Shown here one piece after another: positions 21,178 to 34,760 of a stretch of DNA of 64,000 nucleotides. Source of the DNA: Rhabditoides inermis (taxonomy: Eukaryota > Nematoda > Chromadorea > Rhabditida > Rhabditidae); the NCBI GenBank assembly GCA_963966185.1, contig CAWZYM010000216.1:759501-823500 (forward strand). The letters are read 5' to 3'. Numbering within the stretch: the first letter of the stretch is position 1; each line of letters opens with the position of its first letter. Made by a program: the position numbers and the translations under genes. The notes below the pieces were generated by a model, which was given only the letters and a program-made list of their open reading frames with translations, made no database searches and had not been told where the DNA came from.

Positions 21178-21829
21178 GGATGTCCTTTTCTCAAATTTCG
21201 AAGAAAATTTTTTTTCAGATTGATGTGCCGAACATGTTATGTATAAATATTCGAAACTTTAGAAAACGTATCCTGATTATGGAAACGCACTGCTTGGTCG
21301 AATCGCTCGCGCGCCTGCCAAAGCCAGTTTCTCATTGACACGCGCTATTTCGCGTCTCTCTCTCTTACCCACTCACTCACTCACTCCGCTCGCATACTCC
21401 CCCCTCCCACAGTTTTCGCGCCAAAACTGGGGCGGTGGCCTGGACGGCGAGCCGACACGAGAGTGGGTGAGCGAAAGTCGGCCAATCAGAGTGCGCACGC
21501 AAGAGAGCCGAGTGTCCAATGAGCGCAAAGTGCAGTGGGCGGAGCTTACGTGATGCACACCGTCGTCGCCGCCGCCGCCGTCGTAAACACGTTTAGTGGC
21601 AAAGCGGGAGAGAGCGAGAGAGGGCGGTTTTGGATGTCGCAACCGATATTGGTTTCACGAATCATACTCATAGGTCTTACAAAGTGATATTCTAACAAAT
21701 AACGCACACTAATTAATTATATTGTATTAGAATAGATAAATCGTGTGTGCCTTGGGAGTGGCGTGTTGCGGGCGCCACGGGTCAAAACAAACGGGCGCCG
21801 CTGCGCGCCGCCCCTAATGACTGTACATT
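21178..21829. other. Intergenic, probable promoter region of the transposase gene
   Basis: No exon seen. GC-rich stretches (GCGCCGCTGCGCGCCGCC at about 21794) and GCCAATCAGAG-like text (CCAAT box, 21481-21491) precede the start codon at 21830. Confidence 0.4.
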
Positions 21830-24604
21830 ATGAGTCTAGTTAATTGTTTCAGAATAAGATCTATTCTGTCGATAGTTCCATCTCGGCTGCTGCCTCTTCT
21901 GGTCAAACACGTCAAGCGTGGTTCGACGCGTGATGAGATCAGACAGGACTACCATGATTTTCACCGTCTTTCGCACAGTGGTCTCACCTAAGTTTTTTTT
22001 TCTCTCTCTTTCATTTATCGATTATTCTTTGAGAGCCACAGCAGAGGAAGAAATCGATTTTCTCGATTCGCTAGTCAGTGACTTGACATGCGAGTTGAAG
22101 GAACAGTGGCGCATTATTTTGACCCCCAGGCCGTTAGCTGACACATTTAAATGTAAGATATACAAAAATTGAACGATACAAGTCCGTTACTGCGTTACCC
22201 AGTCAGTTACCCAAGTGTGTTGGGTAACTGAACGTTCAAATGCGAAAAGTGGCGCGAACCGCAAAAAAGGTGGCGCGAAAACAGCGGCATGTGATATTGC
22301 GATGCACACGTTTCTCGATCGATAGTTCATCCACTTCCCCACGCTTCTGTCACCCTCTCGGGTAAGAAAACGGTCTCTGCGAGCGCTGACACAAGGAGTG
22401 GTGTGGCGCAGTGGATAAGAGAGTGGGCTACCACTCTCGCGGTCGCTAGTTCGATTCCTGTTTGCAAATTTGTCTGAAACGTACAAGATGAAGTTCCGCA
22501 ACGTGGGACAATTTCGCGCGAATTTCAAAATTTCTGTTACCCAAGGCCTCCGCTAAACGCCCCTGTTCCTTTGACTATTTCTGCACGCTGTGCATGACAC
22601 CAGTCAGAAACAGTCTTTCTTTGTGCCCGTCGCAAGCTTGCGATAATCACAGGTAATTGATATAACCGGTGCAAATTTGTACTTATTTAAGTGGACCGAC
22701 TATTCGCGAGAAATCTCCCATACAGGTCGTTAGCGGAGATATTCGAGAGGAGTTCTCGCGTGTGATCAGATCGAATATGGAGGTTTGTGTTCGTTGACAT
22801 TTTTTTTTGGAAATTGTGATTCAGGATATTCTCGAAGTTCATTCATCTCTACATTCCGATGATGTGCCAGACACAGACGACAGTAAAGACAGATGCGACT
22901 TGAGGCACTATGCAGAATTTCGATCAGGCGAGTTTTTTTTTAACAGTTTGTTTAGGGATGGAAACAGAAGCGGATTTCGCACACAAGCGTCTCACACTGC
23001 AAGTAGAGATGAACGCGGATGGAGTCAAATACTTCTGTCTCCAGAGGTGACTATAATCATGTTTTTTTTTTAAATAATTTTTATTACTTTCAGGTATCAA
23101 AATACCTATCCTGTCTACTGGATTGTTAAGGATATCGCACACAACAAGAGATTCAAACAAAAAAATGTGATACTCTCGTCTCTAATCGTTGCGCCCCAAG
23201 AACCAGATTCCCGCAAATGGTGTGAACATTTTTCAACCTTATTTAATTGTGATTGCGCAGGGCTCGCGCTCTCGCTCGCGTATTTGGTTTCATCAGAACA
23301 ACGCAGACAACTCCCATTTTCCTCACCCACGAAGGAAATCAATACGAAGTTACTCTGACGTTCGCGTCCTGTAGTTTTGATCTCAAGGTGCATAGATTTT
23401 TCTCATTGTTCTACTAACACTTGCTATTTCAGGCCGCTTGGAGTTTGTTCCTATTGCCGTCTAACGGGTATCACAGTTGCTTATACTGTATACAACGTGG
23501 TACGCATGAGGCGGGAACGCACAAGAAGGTCAAGTACACGGAAACTGGATATCAGGAGAGAAAGGTGTGTGTTTGTGTGTGATCAATATAGCAATAATAA
23601 ACTTTTTGCAGGCTGGCTCGCCCGGATGCCCTCGAGCCGACTCTAACGCTGCGACACCAGCAATGCCAGTCAATGGATTCTCTGGTTGGTGATTGATTGT
23701 TCTGAATTCTGAATACATTATTTTTCTGAATATGGGCATAATAACCATTTATGCTATCTTCTTTACCAATTCTTTCGATATATTTTTTTATATTCAGGAC
23801 CGTCATTTATGGAAAACCATATTGACGTTTCCTTCACGTGCGGAGACGCCCTTCACGTGATTGACCATGGAGTACTCAAAGATCTGGCGAAAGGTAGTAT
23901 TTTGAGAAAACTCAATCAGCTCAGATCTATTGAAGGCTTCGCCACGGGATTCCGAGCAGAGTGCTTACGGTGTGAAGACAACTTCAAGGACAACGTGCGT
24001 GCTGCGATCGAAGGAATCAGGCGGACAGGGGACGGCCGACCGATGCCTTCTGACCCCTTCTCTTCCGAGAAGCTCACCGGACATGAAAGTCGAGAGGTAT
24101 GTCGTTAATAAGAGTGTGTATTATTGTTCTTGTAGGGTGTTCTACTGGTTATATTCCTGGGAGCTGTTAATGAGAGTTGGGATGCCGATCTCACGTGTTC
24201 TCTGCTGTGTACGGCGCTTGCAGTGAGAGAACTGTACGCTTACGAAATGACACAGAAGGTATGTAATACTTTTTTCTGTATATCGTTCTTTTTAGGTGTG
24301 CACGGATGTGTCATCTGTCATGTTGAGACTCCACGAGGTGTTGATCAACCAGACTTCTAGGGATGTTGCGACCATCAAGTTTCATGTAAGCGTTTGTTCG
24401 TAGTACTGAATGTACAGATAATGTAATTTTTCAGATTCTCTTCGAGCATTATGCTAAGGATCTACTGTCTCGTGGTAGCCCTTATGAAACTTCCTCTGCG
24501 GGGTACGAGAGGGCGCACAAGTGGACAAGATACGCTATCAACAATTACACATGTCGCGGATTTGCATCCGAAGTATTCAGAACGTGAGTTGAGAGAGAGA
24601 GAGA

Positions 24605-24652
<48 letters not shown>

Positions 24653-25399
24653 CAAAGAGAGAAAGAGGGAGGGAGGGAGAGTGATTTCAGCCATGCTCTG
24701 CTTTCTTCTCTGGCCGAAGAAGTCTCACTTCGAGTGGATAGCGGCGAGACAGATCTGGCCGAACTGCTTTCCACTTTGCGCCTCCTCACTGGACAGAATC
24801 ATAAGCGGACCCAGTGTCACTGTAAACAGTCGATGTGAGGTGACTCTCTTTCTTTTAGGGTTTTGATTTATATATTTAAATATGTGCATCAATAGTGATC
24901 TGAATGTTACAGATCGCGTGTAGCGACCGAGTACCCTCACATGGCTTTTCTCAAGAGATCGACACGGCTGCTCGTTTTCTCATCCGACAGGGGTGCACGA
25001 TGTTCGTGTGAGTATTATTTTGGTTGTTACTTATGGCTTGTTTTTTTTTGATTTTTTACTTACTGCAGTTCTCGAGTTGTGCAAGACGGTCTACCTTTTA
25101 CTGCCAAGGGAGTTTGGAGAGATAACGCAGTCAACGACGCTTCTACCGTAGTTTTTATAAAACAAGATGGATCTGTTGGTTTTGGTGTTTGTCTACTCTT
25201 TGCATTGAAGGGTGACACATGTGTCGTTAATGTTCGAGAGGTGTACGTTAAAGACCCTTTTACCAGCCTTTACCCCTCTGTTGATGAAGAGTACTCTGAC
25301 ATGGTCGACTTCGTCAAATCATACAACACTCACTTTGTGAAGAAGGTTGGAAATGATCCCTCCGTTTCTTTCATTCGATCCGATTCTATTCTCGGATAG
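21830..25399 (+). CDS. EnSpm/CACTA-type transposase (Tnp2-like), intron-rich and intact
   Basis: Seventeen exons: 21830-21977, 22042-22152, about 22548-22652, 22692-22782, 22825-22927, 22956-23046, 23094-23219, 23261-23387, 23433-23564, 23612-23684, 23798-24096, 24136-24258, 24296-24385, 24435-24583, 24691-24834, 24913-25005, 25069-25399. Phases close at every junction except 22152/22548. Exon 3 encodes a zinc-finger-like CTLCM...CPSQAC. The core has the Tnp2 order: LTLQVEMNADGVKYF, PVYWIVKDI, RFKQKNVILSSLIV, LTFASCSFDLK, GYHSCLYC, then DALHVIDHGVLKDL and IKFHILFEHYAKDL...YERAHKW. A conserved C-terminal domain (FTAKGVWRDN...) ends at 25399. About 780 aa with no stop or frameshift, so an active or domesticated transposase is likely. 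Terminal repeats were not located. Confidence 0.75.
22187..22540 (+). mobile_element. tRNA-derived SINE-like insertion in a transposase intron
   Basis: Contains a tRNA-like stretch at about 22397-22460 with an A-box-like TGGCGCAGTGG and a B-box-like AGTTCGATTCC. The segment begins with a GTTACCCA hairpin (CAGTTACCCAA...TTGGGTAACTG) and ends near another GTTACCCAAG. The anticodon arm does not fold cleanly, so it is not called a functional tRNA. Confidence 0.5.
22928..22955 (+). other. 28-nt GC-AG intron
   Basis: CAG|GCGAGT ... GTTTAG|GG. Removing it restores the conserved Tnp2 frame (METEADFAHKRLTLQVEM follows in phase). Reading through keeps an alternative open frame of no recognisable kind. 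If real it is at the lower size limit for animal introns. Confidence 0.6.
24586..24660. repeat. GA simple repeat in a transposase intron
   Basis: (GA)n with minor interruptions fills most of the 24584-24690 intron. Confidence 0.85.
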
Positions 25400-25649
25400 T
25401 ATTTCGAAGTATCTTTTAAAAATGTTAAGTATCTAGTCAACTCCAATCGCCTCCCGTATCCGGAGTGAATATTGTATAAATATATGTATGAAAAAATGTG
25501 AATATGTGCGTATAAAGAGTTCATAAGAATAATTCGATTAAAAGTGATATCTTCGTAAAAGCGGTTATTCTCCGTTCTGAATACATTGATCTTTGATCAT
25601 ATTTATATGTTTTAATTTCATTTTTAGATGGACCAGTTCGTTGGACATA

Positions 25650-27904
<2,255 letters not shown>

Positions 27905-28046
27905 ACTAATTTGTATTTCTTGCAATAGTTTGTGTACCTAGACTATTATGTGCTGTTATACAACAATTATGTGCTGTTATATTGATTGTTATATACTTTT
28001 ATGTCTGAGATAAAATGTTTGTTTAATATCGCTTTGAAAATGCAAA

Positions 28047-28047
<1 letters not shown>

Positions 28048-28079
<32 letters not shown>

Positions 28080-28081
28080 CC
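28048..28081. repeat. (CAA)n microsatellite
   Basis: About 11 CAA units, just before the palindromic block at 28110. Confidence 0.9.
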
Positions 28082-28097
28082 AAAACGGACCAGGTAA

Positions 28098-28250
28098 ATG
28101 AAATATCATCACGGCTACGCACCAATAACATGCGTGAGGGACTCACGCACATCTCACATGCGTAGCTCCCGATTCTGCGTACACTCGGAGTGTACGCAGA
28201 ATCGGGCTCTGTTGCGTCACGCATGCGTAGCCTGTACACGCAGTGTGAGG
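28098..28250. repeat. Cluster of nested palindromes
   Basis: A perfect 18-base-arm hairpin, CCGATTCTGCGTACACTC with its complement, lies at about 28168-28207. It is enclosed by a second inverted pair (GCTACGCA... and ...TGCGTAGC) and by GCGTGAGG/CTCACGC words. Similar CGCATG/GCGTGA words occur at 20040-20230. Confidence 0.8.
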
Positions 28251-28350
28251 AAATACCCGAGTGAGCATATATACCTGAGAATGAAAATATTTAAAAGAAG
28301 AAGAGATAGAGAAAGAGAAATACGTGATTGTATTTCAGTCATGTGTTTAG

Positions 28351-28475
28351 TGTTTGAATGGTCCGAACGTGACTCACTATCAGCTGGAGACGCTTTGCAA
28401 GTACACCAGGATGCAGGGAGGGCAACTGGGATTTACGCAGGTAAGGAAAACCTCTCTCTCTCCCCTCTCTCTCTC

Positions 28476-28519
<44 letters not shown>

Positions 28520-29094
28520 ATCTCCCTGACCTTTTTCTTTTTTAGGTGTTTGCAAACGTGAATCTGGATAGCTGTACCAGCACTGGAGAGCACGAATTTA
28601 CACACTTCCGACTTCAGGTACATTTCTCTCTCTCCCTCTCTCTCACTATCTATCTCCCTCTCTCTCTATCTCTCCCCCCTCTCTCTCTTATCTCCCCCTT
28701 CTCTCTCACTAAAACAATTAGCACGCGAAGTTCGCATAAAACTAGTTTATCATGTCACCACAAAAATCACAATATTCACTGATCCGCATTATTATACTAC
28801 TGTTGTTCTATATTTGCACTAATACTAATGTAACAGACTGAGACTGTGGAACGAAACGATTGAGCAGAGGGAAAAGGAGATCGAAACTACGGGAAAACTG
28901 TACAGTGAGTAGCGTGCGAAAAGTGTAGTGAGTAGTATGACAGAAAGTGTAGTATAGTAAGTGTAGTAGACGGGCGATCACACTTCATTCTCATACATTA
29001 CTTGGCTGGCTGCCGGGTCAGGTATATCCTAATAGAGGTTCATATCCTCATAGACGACCTGAAGCAGAACGATGAGATAGCAAAAGCTGTGAAG
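28351..29094 (+). pseudogene. Gene fragment of four exons, product unknown
   Basis: Exons 28351-28440 (NGPNVTHYQLETLCKYTRMQ), 28546-28617 (VFANVNLDSCTSTGEHEF), 28837-28904 (LRLWNETIEQREKEIETTGK) and 29036-29094 (VHILIDDLKQNDEIAKAVK) show coding character, good GT-AG sites and host-like codon use. Phases agree for 1-2 and 3-4 but not for 2-3. No start codon precedes exon 1 and no continuation follows exon 4 before an inverted repeat and a minus-strand gene. It is either a truncated gene or one with an exon I missed. Confidence 0.5.
28466..28700. repeat. CT-rich tracts in introns of the 28.3-kb gene fragment
   Basis: (TC)n at about 28466-28520 and CT-rich sequence at 28620-28700. Confidence 0.85.
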
Positions 29095-29096
29095 GT

Positions 29097-29215
29097 GTGG
29101 TCAGCCTCTTCGAAATAGCCCCTTCAAAACGCCTTCGCTCCACGCTGTTCGGCCGCCTTTCGAAGGCGTTACGAAGTCAGTATCGAAGGGAGTTTCGAAG
29201 AGACTGTGACCACAA
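29097..29215. repeat. Imperfect inverted repeat
   Basis: TGGTCAGCCTCTTCGAAATAG at the left is mirrored by TTTCGAAGAGACTGTGACCA at the right, with CTTCGAA-rich interior (CGCCTTCG, GAAGGCG). Related TTCGAA/CTTCGA-rich stretches occur at 36490-36545 and 38790-39000. Confidence 0.6.
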
Positions 29216-29582
29216 TTTAAGGGATCGCCTCACCTTGAAAAGACTTTTTATCGATTCGATGCCGCCGGTCGCCTCCTAAACGGGTTTCACGATGAATTAT
29301 TCAATATGTAAATGATTACCTCGTCTTCCGCTTCCGCGCGTTGGCACTTCCCATTCTCTAAATAGCTTTTTTCCCATTCTCTAAAAAGCATTCCGATTCT
29401 CAAAATAGCTTAGCCGTGTCTTTGATAGTTGCCCTCTTTGATCCGTCATAAGGGTACTTTTTGTTTCACATTCAATGCGATCATTTTCGATCTCACCTTC
29501 AAAGTCATTGTTTCTAGAAGATGCGGATACGTGAGTCCAGAAACAATCTACGTATGATCAAATAAATTGATTACAACCTATT

Positions 29583-29587
29583 TGACA

Positions 29588-29625
<38 letters not shown>
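29583..29625. repeat. (ATCA)n microsatellite
   Basis: About ten ATCA units between the gene fragment and the minus-strand gene. Confidence 0.9.
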
Positions 29626-29626
<1 letters not shown>

Positions 29627-29686
29627 TGACACACCTGTTTTTTCTGCTCCTCGATGTTTTTCCTTGAAGTGGAAAACAATCGAAAA

Positions 29687-31402
29687 TTATGTGATAAAAC
29701 AAAATTCCCAACGAATAGACCATCGAAGATTCATTGAAAGTGAAAGAATCCTAAATTCGGGGCGGGGATGATTAAATGCGCTTCTACGCAAACAAAGTGC
29801 AGACACATCACTCACGTATGAAACCACTTCAGGTGGAAAGAAAATGGGGTTGGTAGAAATGTGTATGGCTTGAGATTCTCGTGTACGATGGAGTAGTCCG
29901 AAACTTTGAATCTTGACTACCCAGGATCTTCCAGCGGAAACGACGCAGAACAGGTTTACTTCACATGTAGATAATCTGTAATATTCACGATCAGCCAATG
30001 TAAAGTTATTCTCACTCCGGTCGCAACAATGGTTTGACAGATGATTAATAGGTCCTTGAAAAGATGGCGCTTCGAATAATCGGGATGTAGTTGAATAAAA
30101 TTCTGAAATCAGATGTATATAATAACAAATTATTAGTCTAATTTATTATTATATACTGAAAATAATATTAACAATAAGTAATTATTATTAGATGTATATC
30201 GTTGCTTTTCGATAAAACACTAAGTAATACTCACGTGCAGTGTCGTTTTGTTCTCAGTGGCAAAGTTCATGGGATTGGTCAGGATTCCGAAAAACTCTAT
30301 AGCTATGTTTTTCGGTAGAGTTTTTAGCAAGATAAAATCCTCAAAAAGTCATGTTATCACCATAATAATCATGATCCTACTCACTTTTATCTGTGCATAG
30401 AGTTGTTCAGGGGTTCTCGACCCTTCGACCACAACGAACTGTCGTCCACCAAACATTTTTTTTTCGTTGGCATTCAAAAACAGTGGATGGCGTTTCAGAG
30501 GTTTCATTGTCAGACTCAGCTGCAACGTTTGAAATAATCACTTATTCATGAGTTAATCACTTTTCTCGACGAAACATGTATAACCTCTTGTAACAGAGTG
30601 CCGAGAGTTGGAGCATAGACGGGTTCGGGTAGTCTGGTGGCGTATTTTTCAGATGTAATGTACCAGTACAGTTCGCGGTGACAAACAAATCCACCAACGA
30701 CATGACTCAAAAAAAAAGAGAATGGTCATTTCGAGGGCGCAACGAAAACAAAAAAGTGCCAGTCTTTGTCCCCTAAAATATCTTGACAGCTTTGTTAAAC
30801 GCAACAAAATCTCACCCTCAAAAGCTCTTCGCTAATCGTAGCTGGTAAAACTCCAAAGAAAAACTGATGGCTGAATATTTTCATTTGAGGATGTTCGACT
30901 TGATCACTACCCGCTGTTGAGCGATTCGGCGAGACATCTGGAAACAATCAATGCTTGTTTGGTATGAGCAAAACACAACTCACAATGACACAACATTTCA
31001 CCCCTTGTGGTGTGCTTCCTGTGGAGATATTGTGAATATGTGCGCCGACACTTGTGATTGAGACTAAATTCGAAGTTTCTCGGCGAAAAATGAGCGGAGA
31101 AAATACCGCACTTTTGTCGTTTTTCACGATGACAACAATACACGTCGTGAAAAAAATACATGAGTGGATAAAATTCCGTACGTTTCATCGGCACTTGGGG
31201 AGTAGCGCATCAATGGGGCAATAAACCTAGAATGAGGAAGGTCTAAAAATACACTTGTTTGAAACTTAATGTGGTGGACCGCCGACAACTGACCGCGGTG
31301 AAAGCCTCGTGTTCTTCAAACGTGAGAAATTGCAACGTGCGACAGTGTCTGACTCGTTGGTGTAGGCTCCGTTGTCTCCATGGGACCGAACACATCTGAA
31401 TG
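29687..31402 (-). CDS. Unrecognised multi-exon gene
   Basis: The 3' exons join in phase: 30585-30705, 30385-30519, 30235-30339, 30016-30102, 29816-29916 and 29687-29783 (stop at 29687). They encode, in order, VCHRELYWYITSEKYATRLP, MFGGRQFVVVEGSRTPEQLY, KNIAIEFFGILTNPMNFATE, LHPDYSKRHLFKDLLIICQT, YSIVHENLKPYTFLPTPF and EFRILSLSMNLRWSIRWEF. Upstream exons near 30816-30940 (SHQFFFGVLPATISEELL), 30990-31195 and 31312-31402 are likely, but their phases were not all resolved. Codon use is AT-richer than in the ACAD and Rpt3 genes. No domain, signal peptide or membrane segment is recognised. Confidence 0.6.
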
Positions 31403-32810
31403 ACCGTTGAGAAATCGGACAGTTAACGATCGAGAATCGATCGAGAACCGAATAGATCACCGTTCAGGCGCTCAATGGAGAGTAGTCGGCAGAGCTCGCC
31501 AGCAGCAAGCCATACGAGTGGGTATAGAAGAAGGAACGGCACTAGCGCACTTGTCGCGTAGGAGAGACGAATGACGGAAGAACCAGCCTATCCAGACACG
31601 TCGACAGTGTCTTCAAGCTAATCAGACACATGTGCAAATAAGCATGGCTCATATGCGAAATGATGTGGTTCGCGAGACTCGTCGCTCGCGTGGATATGCA
31701 AATGCGAGTCTCTCGCTGCGCCACACAAAAGGGTGGAAATCAGGGGTGCGAAAGCAGGCATTTTGCAAACTGAAACCAACAACGCAGTTAGATCTTTTGT
31801 AGAGTTTCCGATTCCGCCAAACTAGCGCAATGTAATTCAACGAATACAAAAAAATTGAACACATTTGACCAAAAGGCCGACCCAATCTATCGACAGTCGA
31901 TTGCGAAATCTTGCCTCATTCAGAACACACTGTCTCGGCAGCGTGAGAGAGCGCGTATGACTGTGGCGCGCAAATCACCGAGATGAACAAGTGAGAGCGT
32001 AAATACAGCCAGTTTTTTCTCTCTTTTCTTATTGATTCTTTGTTTTACTGTTCGATTACGCAGCTTTAGTGATACTCCTTGTTTTGTTCTGTCCAACTTC
32101 ACTGTTTGTGACTTTGCGGGATAGAAAAGAACAAGTGTCGTGTGTTTGTGACGGCTCTTCTCCAGTCGTCAATTCTACTCCTCAGCTTTAGAATTATGAT
32201 AGGCAGATCCTAGAAACGTCGTTGGTTCATAAGTCATGAAGACTGCTCGACTTGATCGAGTCCAGTAAAAACAATCAGTTACAGTGTTACAGATAATCAT
32301 AATCATATTATTTATCTCGAATCAAGTAGCACACAATATCGATTACGTAAATTACGGTGGGGGACGGTGAAACAAGTAATACAATACCTACTGCGAGTTC
32401 CAACAACACGGATTTCGGTTGTTCCGTAGACGCGTGCGTGTTGTTGGTGGTGCTTGTCATCCCCTGCTTGCGGCATCTGGGGAAGTTTCGATTTCGGCGG
32501 CGAAAGTTCCGGGCTTCAGCAGCGATCGATCGCGAAGACGAAGAGGCGTCTCCAAGAGTGTCATCGTCTTCGAGGATTCCTCTCCAGTCTCAATGCCGTA
32601 GACGTAGAGAGTAGCAAAATCGAGTACCAGTCCAGTTAGTGTCGTCCGCCCCACAACATTGTTCAGGGGTCGTGGGAATAACGTGGGAATAGAGAAGACA
32701 CGTGACCGCGCGCTGGTAGAGAAATAAGAGAATAAATGTTACAGACTAGCGCTTCGGGGCGCTGCCGCGCGCCTTCGCACTAGTTTATAGTAAAATTTAA
32801 AATAAAGTTT
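31403..32810. other. Intergenic region, nothing firm
   Basis: A minus-strand open frame at 32457-32654, with coding-like codons (VLDFATLYVYGIETGEES), could be the last exon of something, but no splice sites or family support it. Otherwise nothing was identified. Confidence 0.4.
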
Positions 32811-32814
32811 ATTT

Positions 32815-32885
32815 AATATGTGTATTTACAATGTTTCAAGGCTCCTCTTCACACCAGAAGCTTTTTCAGTGCTGGGACAATGGCA
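32815..32885 (-). repeat. Left copy of the sequence flanking the 22-bp satellite
   Basis: TGTATTTACAATGTTTCAAG and the following text (ACCAGAAGCT, GTGCTGGGAC) recur at 34625-34682 on the other side of the satellite. On the minus strand this copy corresponds to a short coding exon end but with an internal stop. Confidence 0.8.
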
Positions 32886-33021
32886 GATTTTTAGCTATAA
32901 CTTCTTTATGTATTTGAATTTTCAGAATAACTGAAACGTTTCTCTGATCCTATTTCCATTAACAAAAACAAACCGATAAAGTAATGTTTAATTTTGACAG
33001 CTTTCACAGATCCGCGCGATA

Positions 33022-33062
33022 TCAAGTTCACCAACTGGACTACAAATGCCTACAAACGTTCA
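33022..33062. repeat. Inverted units at the edge of the satellite
   Basis: TTCACCAACTGGACTACAAA and TACAAACGTTCACC are satellite units in the opposite orientation to the main array, so the array starts with a head-to-head junction. Confidence 0.8.
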
Positions 33063-34530
33063 CCTACAATGATTTGTAGTCCAATTGGTGAACGTTTGTA
33101 GTCCAATTGGTGAACGTTTGTACTTAGTCCAATTGGTGAACGTTTGTAGTCCAGTTGGTGAACGTTTTTAGTCCAATTGGTGAACGTTTGTAGTCCAATT
33201 GGTGAACGTTTACGTTTGTAGTCCAATTGGTGAACGTTTGTAGTCCAATTGGTGAACGTTTGTAGTCCAATTGGTGAACGTTTGTAGTCCAATTGGTGAA
33301 CGTTTGTAGTCCAATTGGTGAACGTTTGTAGTCCAATTGGTGAACGTTTGTAGTCCAATTGGTGAACGTTTGTAGTCCAATTGGTGAACGTTTGTAGTCC
33401 AATTGGTGAACGTTTGTAGTCCAATTGGTGAACGTTTGTAGTCCAGTTGGTAAACGTTTGTAGCCCAATTGGTGAACGTTTGTAGTCCAATTGGTGAACG
33501 TTTGTAGTCCAATTGGTGAACGTTTGTAGTCCAATTGGTGAACGTTTGTACTTAGTCCAATTGGTGAACGTTTGTAGTCCAGTTGGTGAACGTTTTTAGT
33601 CCAATTGGTGAACGTTTGTAGTCCAATTGGTGAACGTTTGTAGTCCAATTGGTGAACGTTTGTAGTCCAATTGGTGAACGTTTGTAGTCCAATTGGTGAA
33701 CGTTTGTAGTCCAATTGGTGAACGTTTGTAGTCCAATTGGTGAACGTTTGTAGTCCAATTGGTGAATGTTTGTAGTCCAATTGGTGAACGTTTGTAGTCC
33801 AATTGGTGAACGTTTGTAGTCCAGTTGGTAAACGTTTGTAGCCCAATTGGTGAACGTTTGTAGTCCAATTGGTGAACGTTTGTAGTCCAATTGGTGAACG
33901 TTTGTAGTCCAATTGGTGAACGTTTGTAGTCCAATTGGTGAACGTTTGTAGTCCAATTGGTGAACGTTTGTAGTCCAGTTGGTAAACGTTTGTAGCCCAA
34001 TTGGTGAACGTTTGTAGTCCAATTGGTGAACGTTTGTAGTCCAATTGGTGAACGTTTGTAGTCCAATTGGTGAACGTTTGTAGTCCAATTGGTGAACGTT
34101 TGTAGTCCAATTGGTGAACGTTTGTAGTCCAATTGGTGAACGTTTGTAGTCCAATTGGTGAACGTTTGTAGTCCAGTTGGTAAACGTTTGTAGCCCAATT
34201 GGCGAACGTTTGTAGTCCAATTGGTGAACGTTTGTAGTCCAATTGGTGAACGTTTGTAGTCCAATTGGTGAACGTTTGTAGTCCAATTGGTGAACGTTTG
34301 TAGTCCAATTGGTGAACGTTTGTAGTCCAATTGGTGAACGTTTGTAGTCCTATTGGTGAACGTTTGTAGTATAATTGGTGAACGTTTGTAGTCCAATTGG
34401 TGAACGTTTTTAGTCCAATTGGTGAACGTTTGTAGTCCGGTTGGTGAACGTTTTTAGTCCAATTTGTGAACGTTTGTAGTCCAATTGGTGAACGTTTGTA
34501 GCCTAATTGGTAAACGTTTGTAGTCTACAC
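33063..34530. repeat. 22-bp satellite array, about 66 copies
   Basis: Unit: GTAGTCCAATTGGTGAAC plus GTTT, head to tail. Variants show higher-order structure. A TACTTAGTCC junction occurs at about 33118 and 33547 (429 bp apart), each followed by the same CCAGTTGG and GTTTTTAG variants. An AGTTGGTAAACG...AGCCCAATTGG pair of variant units recurs near 33444, 33819, 33974 and 34173. Because 22 is not a multiple of three, all frames stay open for long distances on the minus strand (up to 394 codons); these are not genes. Each unit contains the palindrome CCAATTGG. Confidence 0.95.
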
Positions 34531-34624
34531 TACTCGCTACATGGATCAGCAAAATTGTGGCCCGGGGTGGGCCCGAGTGGGCCCGCGCCCCGTAATCGAT
34601 CATAAGCACTTTGTGTACAGAAAT

Positions 34625-34760
34625 GTGTATTTACAATGTTTCAAGGCTTTTCTTTCCACCAGAAACTAATTTCGTGCTGGGACTTCAGCATCCACTCCAT
34701 CGCACTGACCACTTTCTGGCGGCTGTCGTTCATCTTGGCATCTCATTGTAAAGCTATGAG
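34625..34760 (-). CDS. Exon-like parent of the 161-bp satellite
   Basis: The minus strand encodes MNDSRQKVVSAMEWMLKSQH followed by a short tail ending WWKEKP and a stop. The first part is the same as the frame in each 161-bp unit; the tail is unique to this copy and, with an internal stop, to 32815-32885. It looks like the last exon of a gene whose 5' part is not recognised. Confidence 0.5.

Noticed and set aside
22397..22460. Functional tRNA gene
   Set aside because: A- and B-box-like sequences are present but the anticodon arm and acceptor stem do not fold properly; treated as a SINE-type relic.
32357..32614. 85-codon plus frame
   Set aside because: Begins with GTG, no splice or homology support, and the opposite strand is more coding-like.
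33050..34396. Very long minus-strand frames (up to 394 codons) of TNVHQLDYKRSPIGLQ repeats
   Set aside because: They are translations of the 22-bp satellite; all three frames stay open because 22 is not a multiple of three, and there is no promoter or splice context.
33063..34530. CRISPR-like array
   Set aside because: The repeats are contiguous with no unique spacers, and the DNA is eukaryotic.
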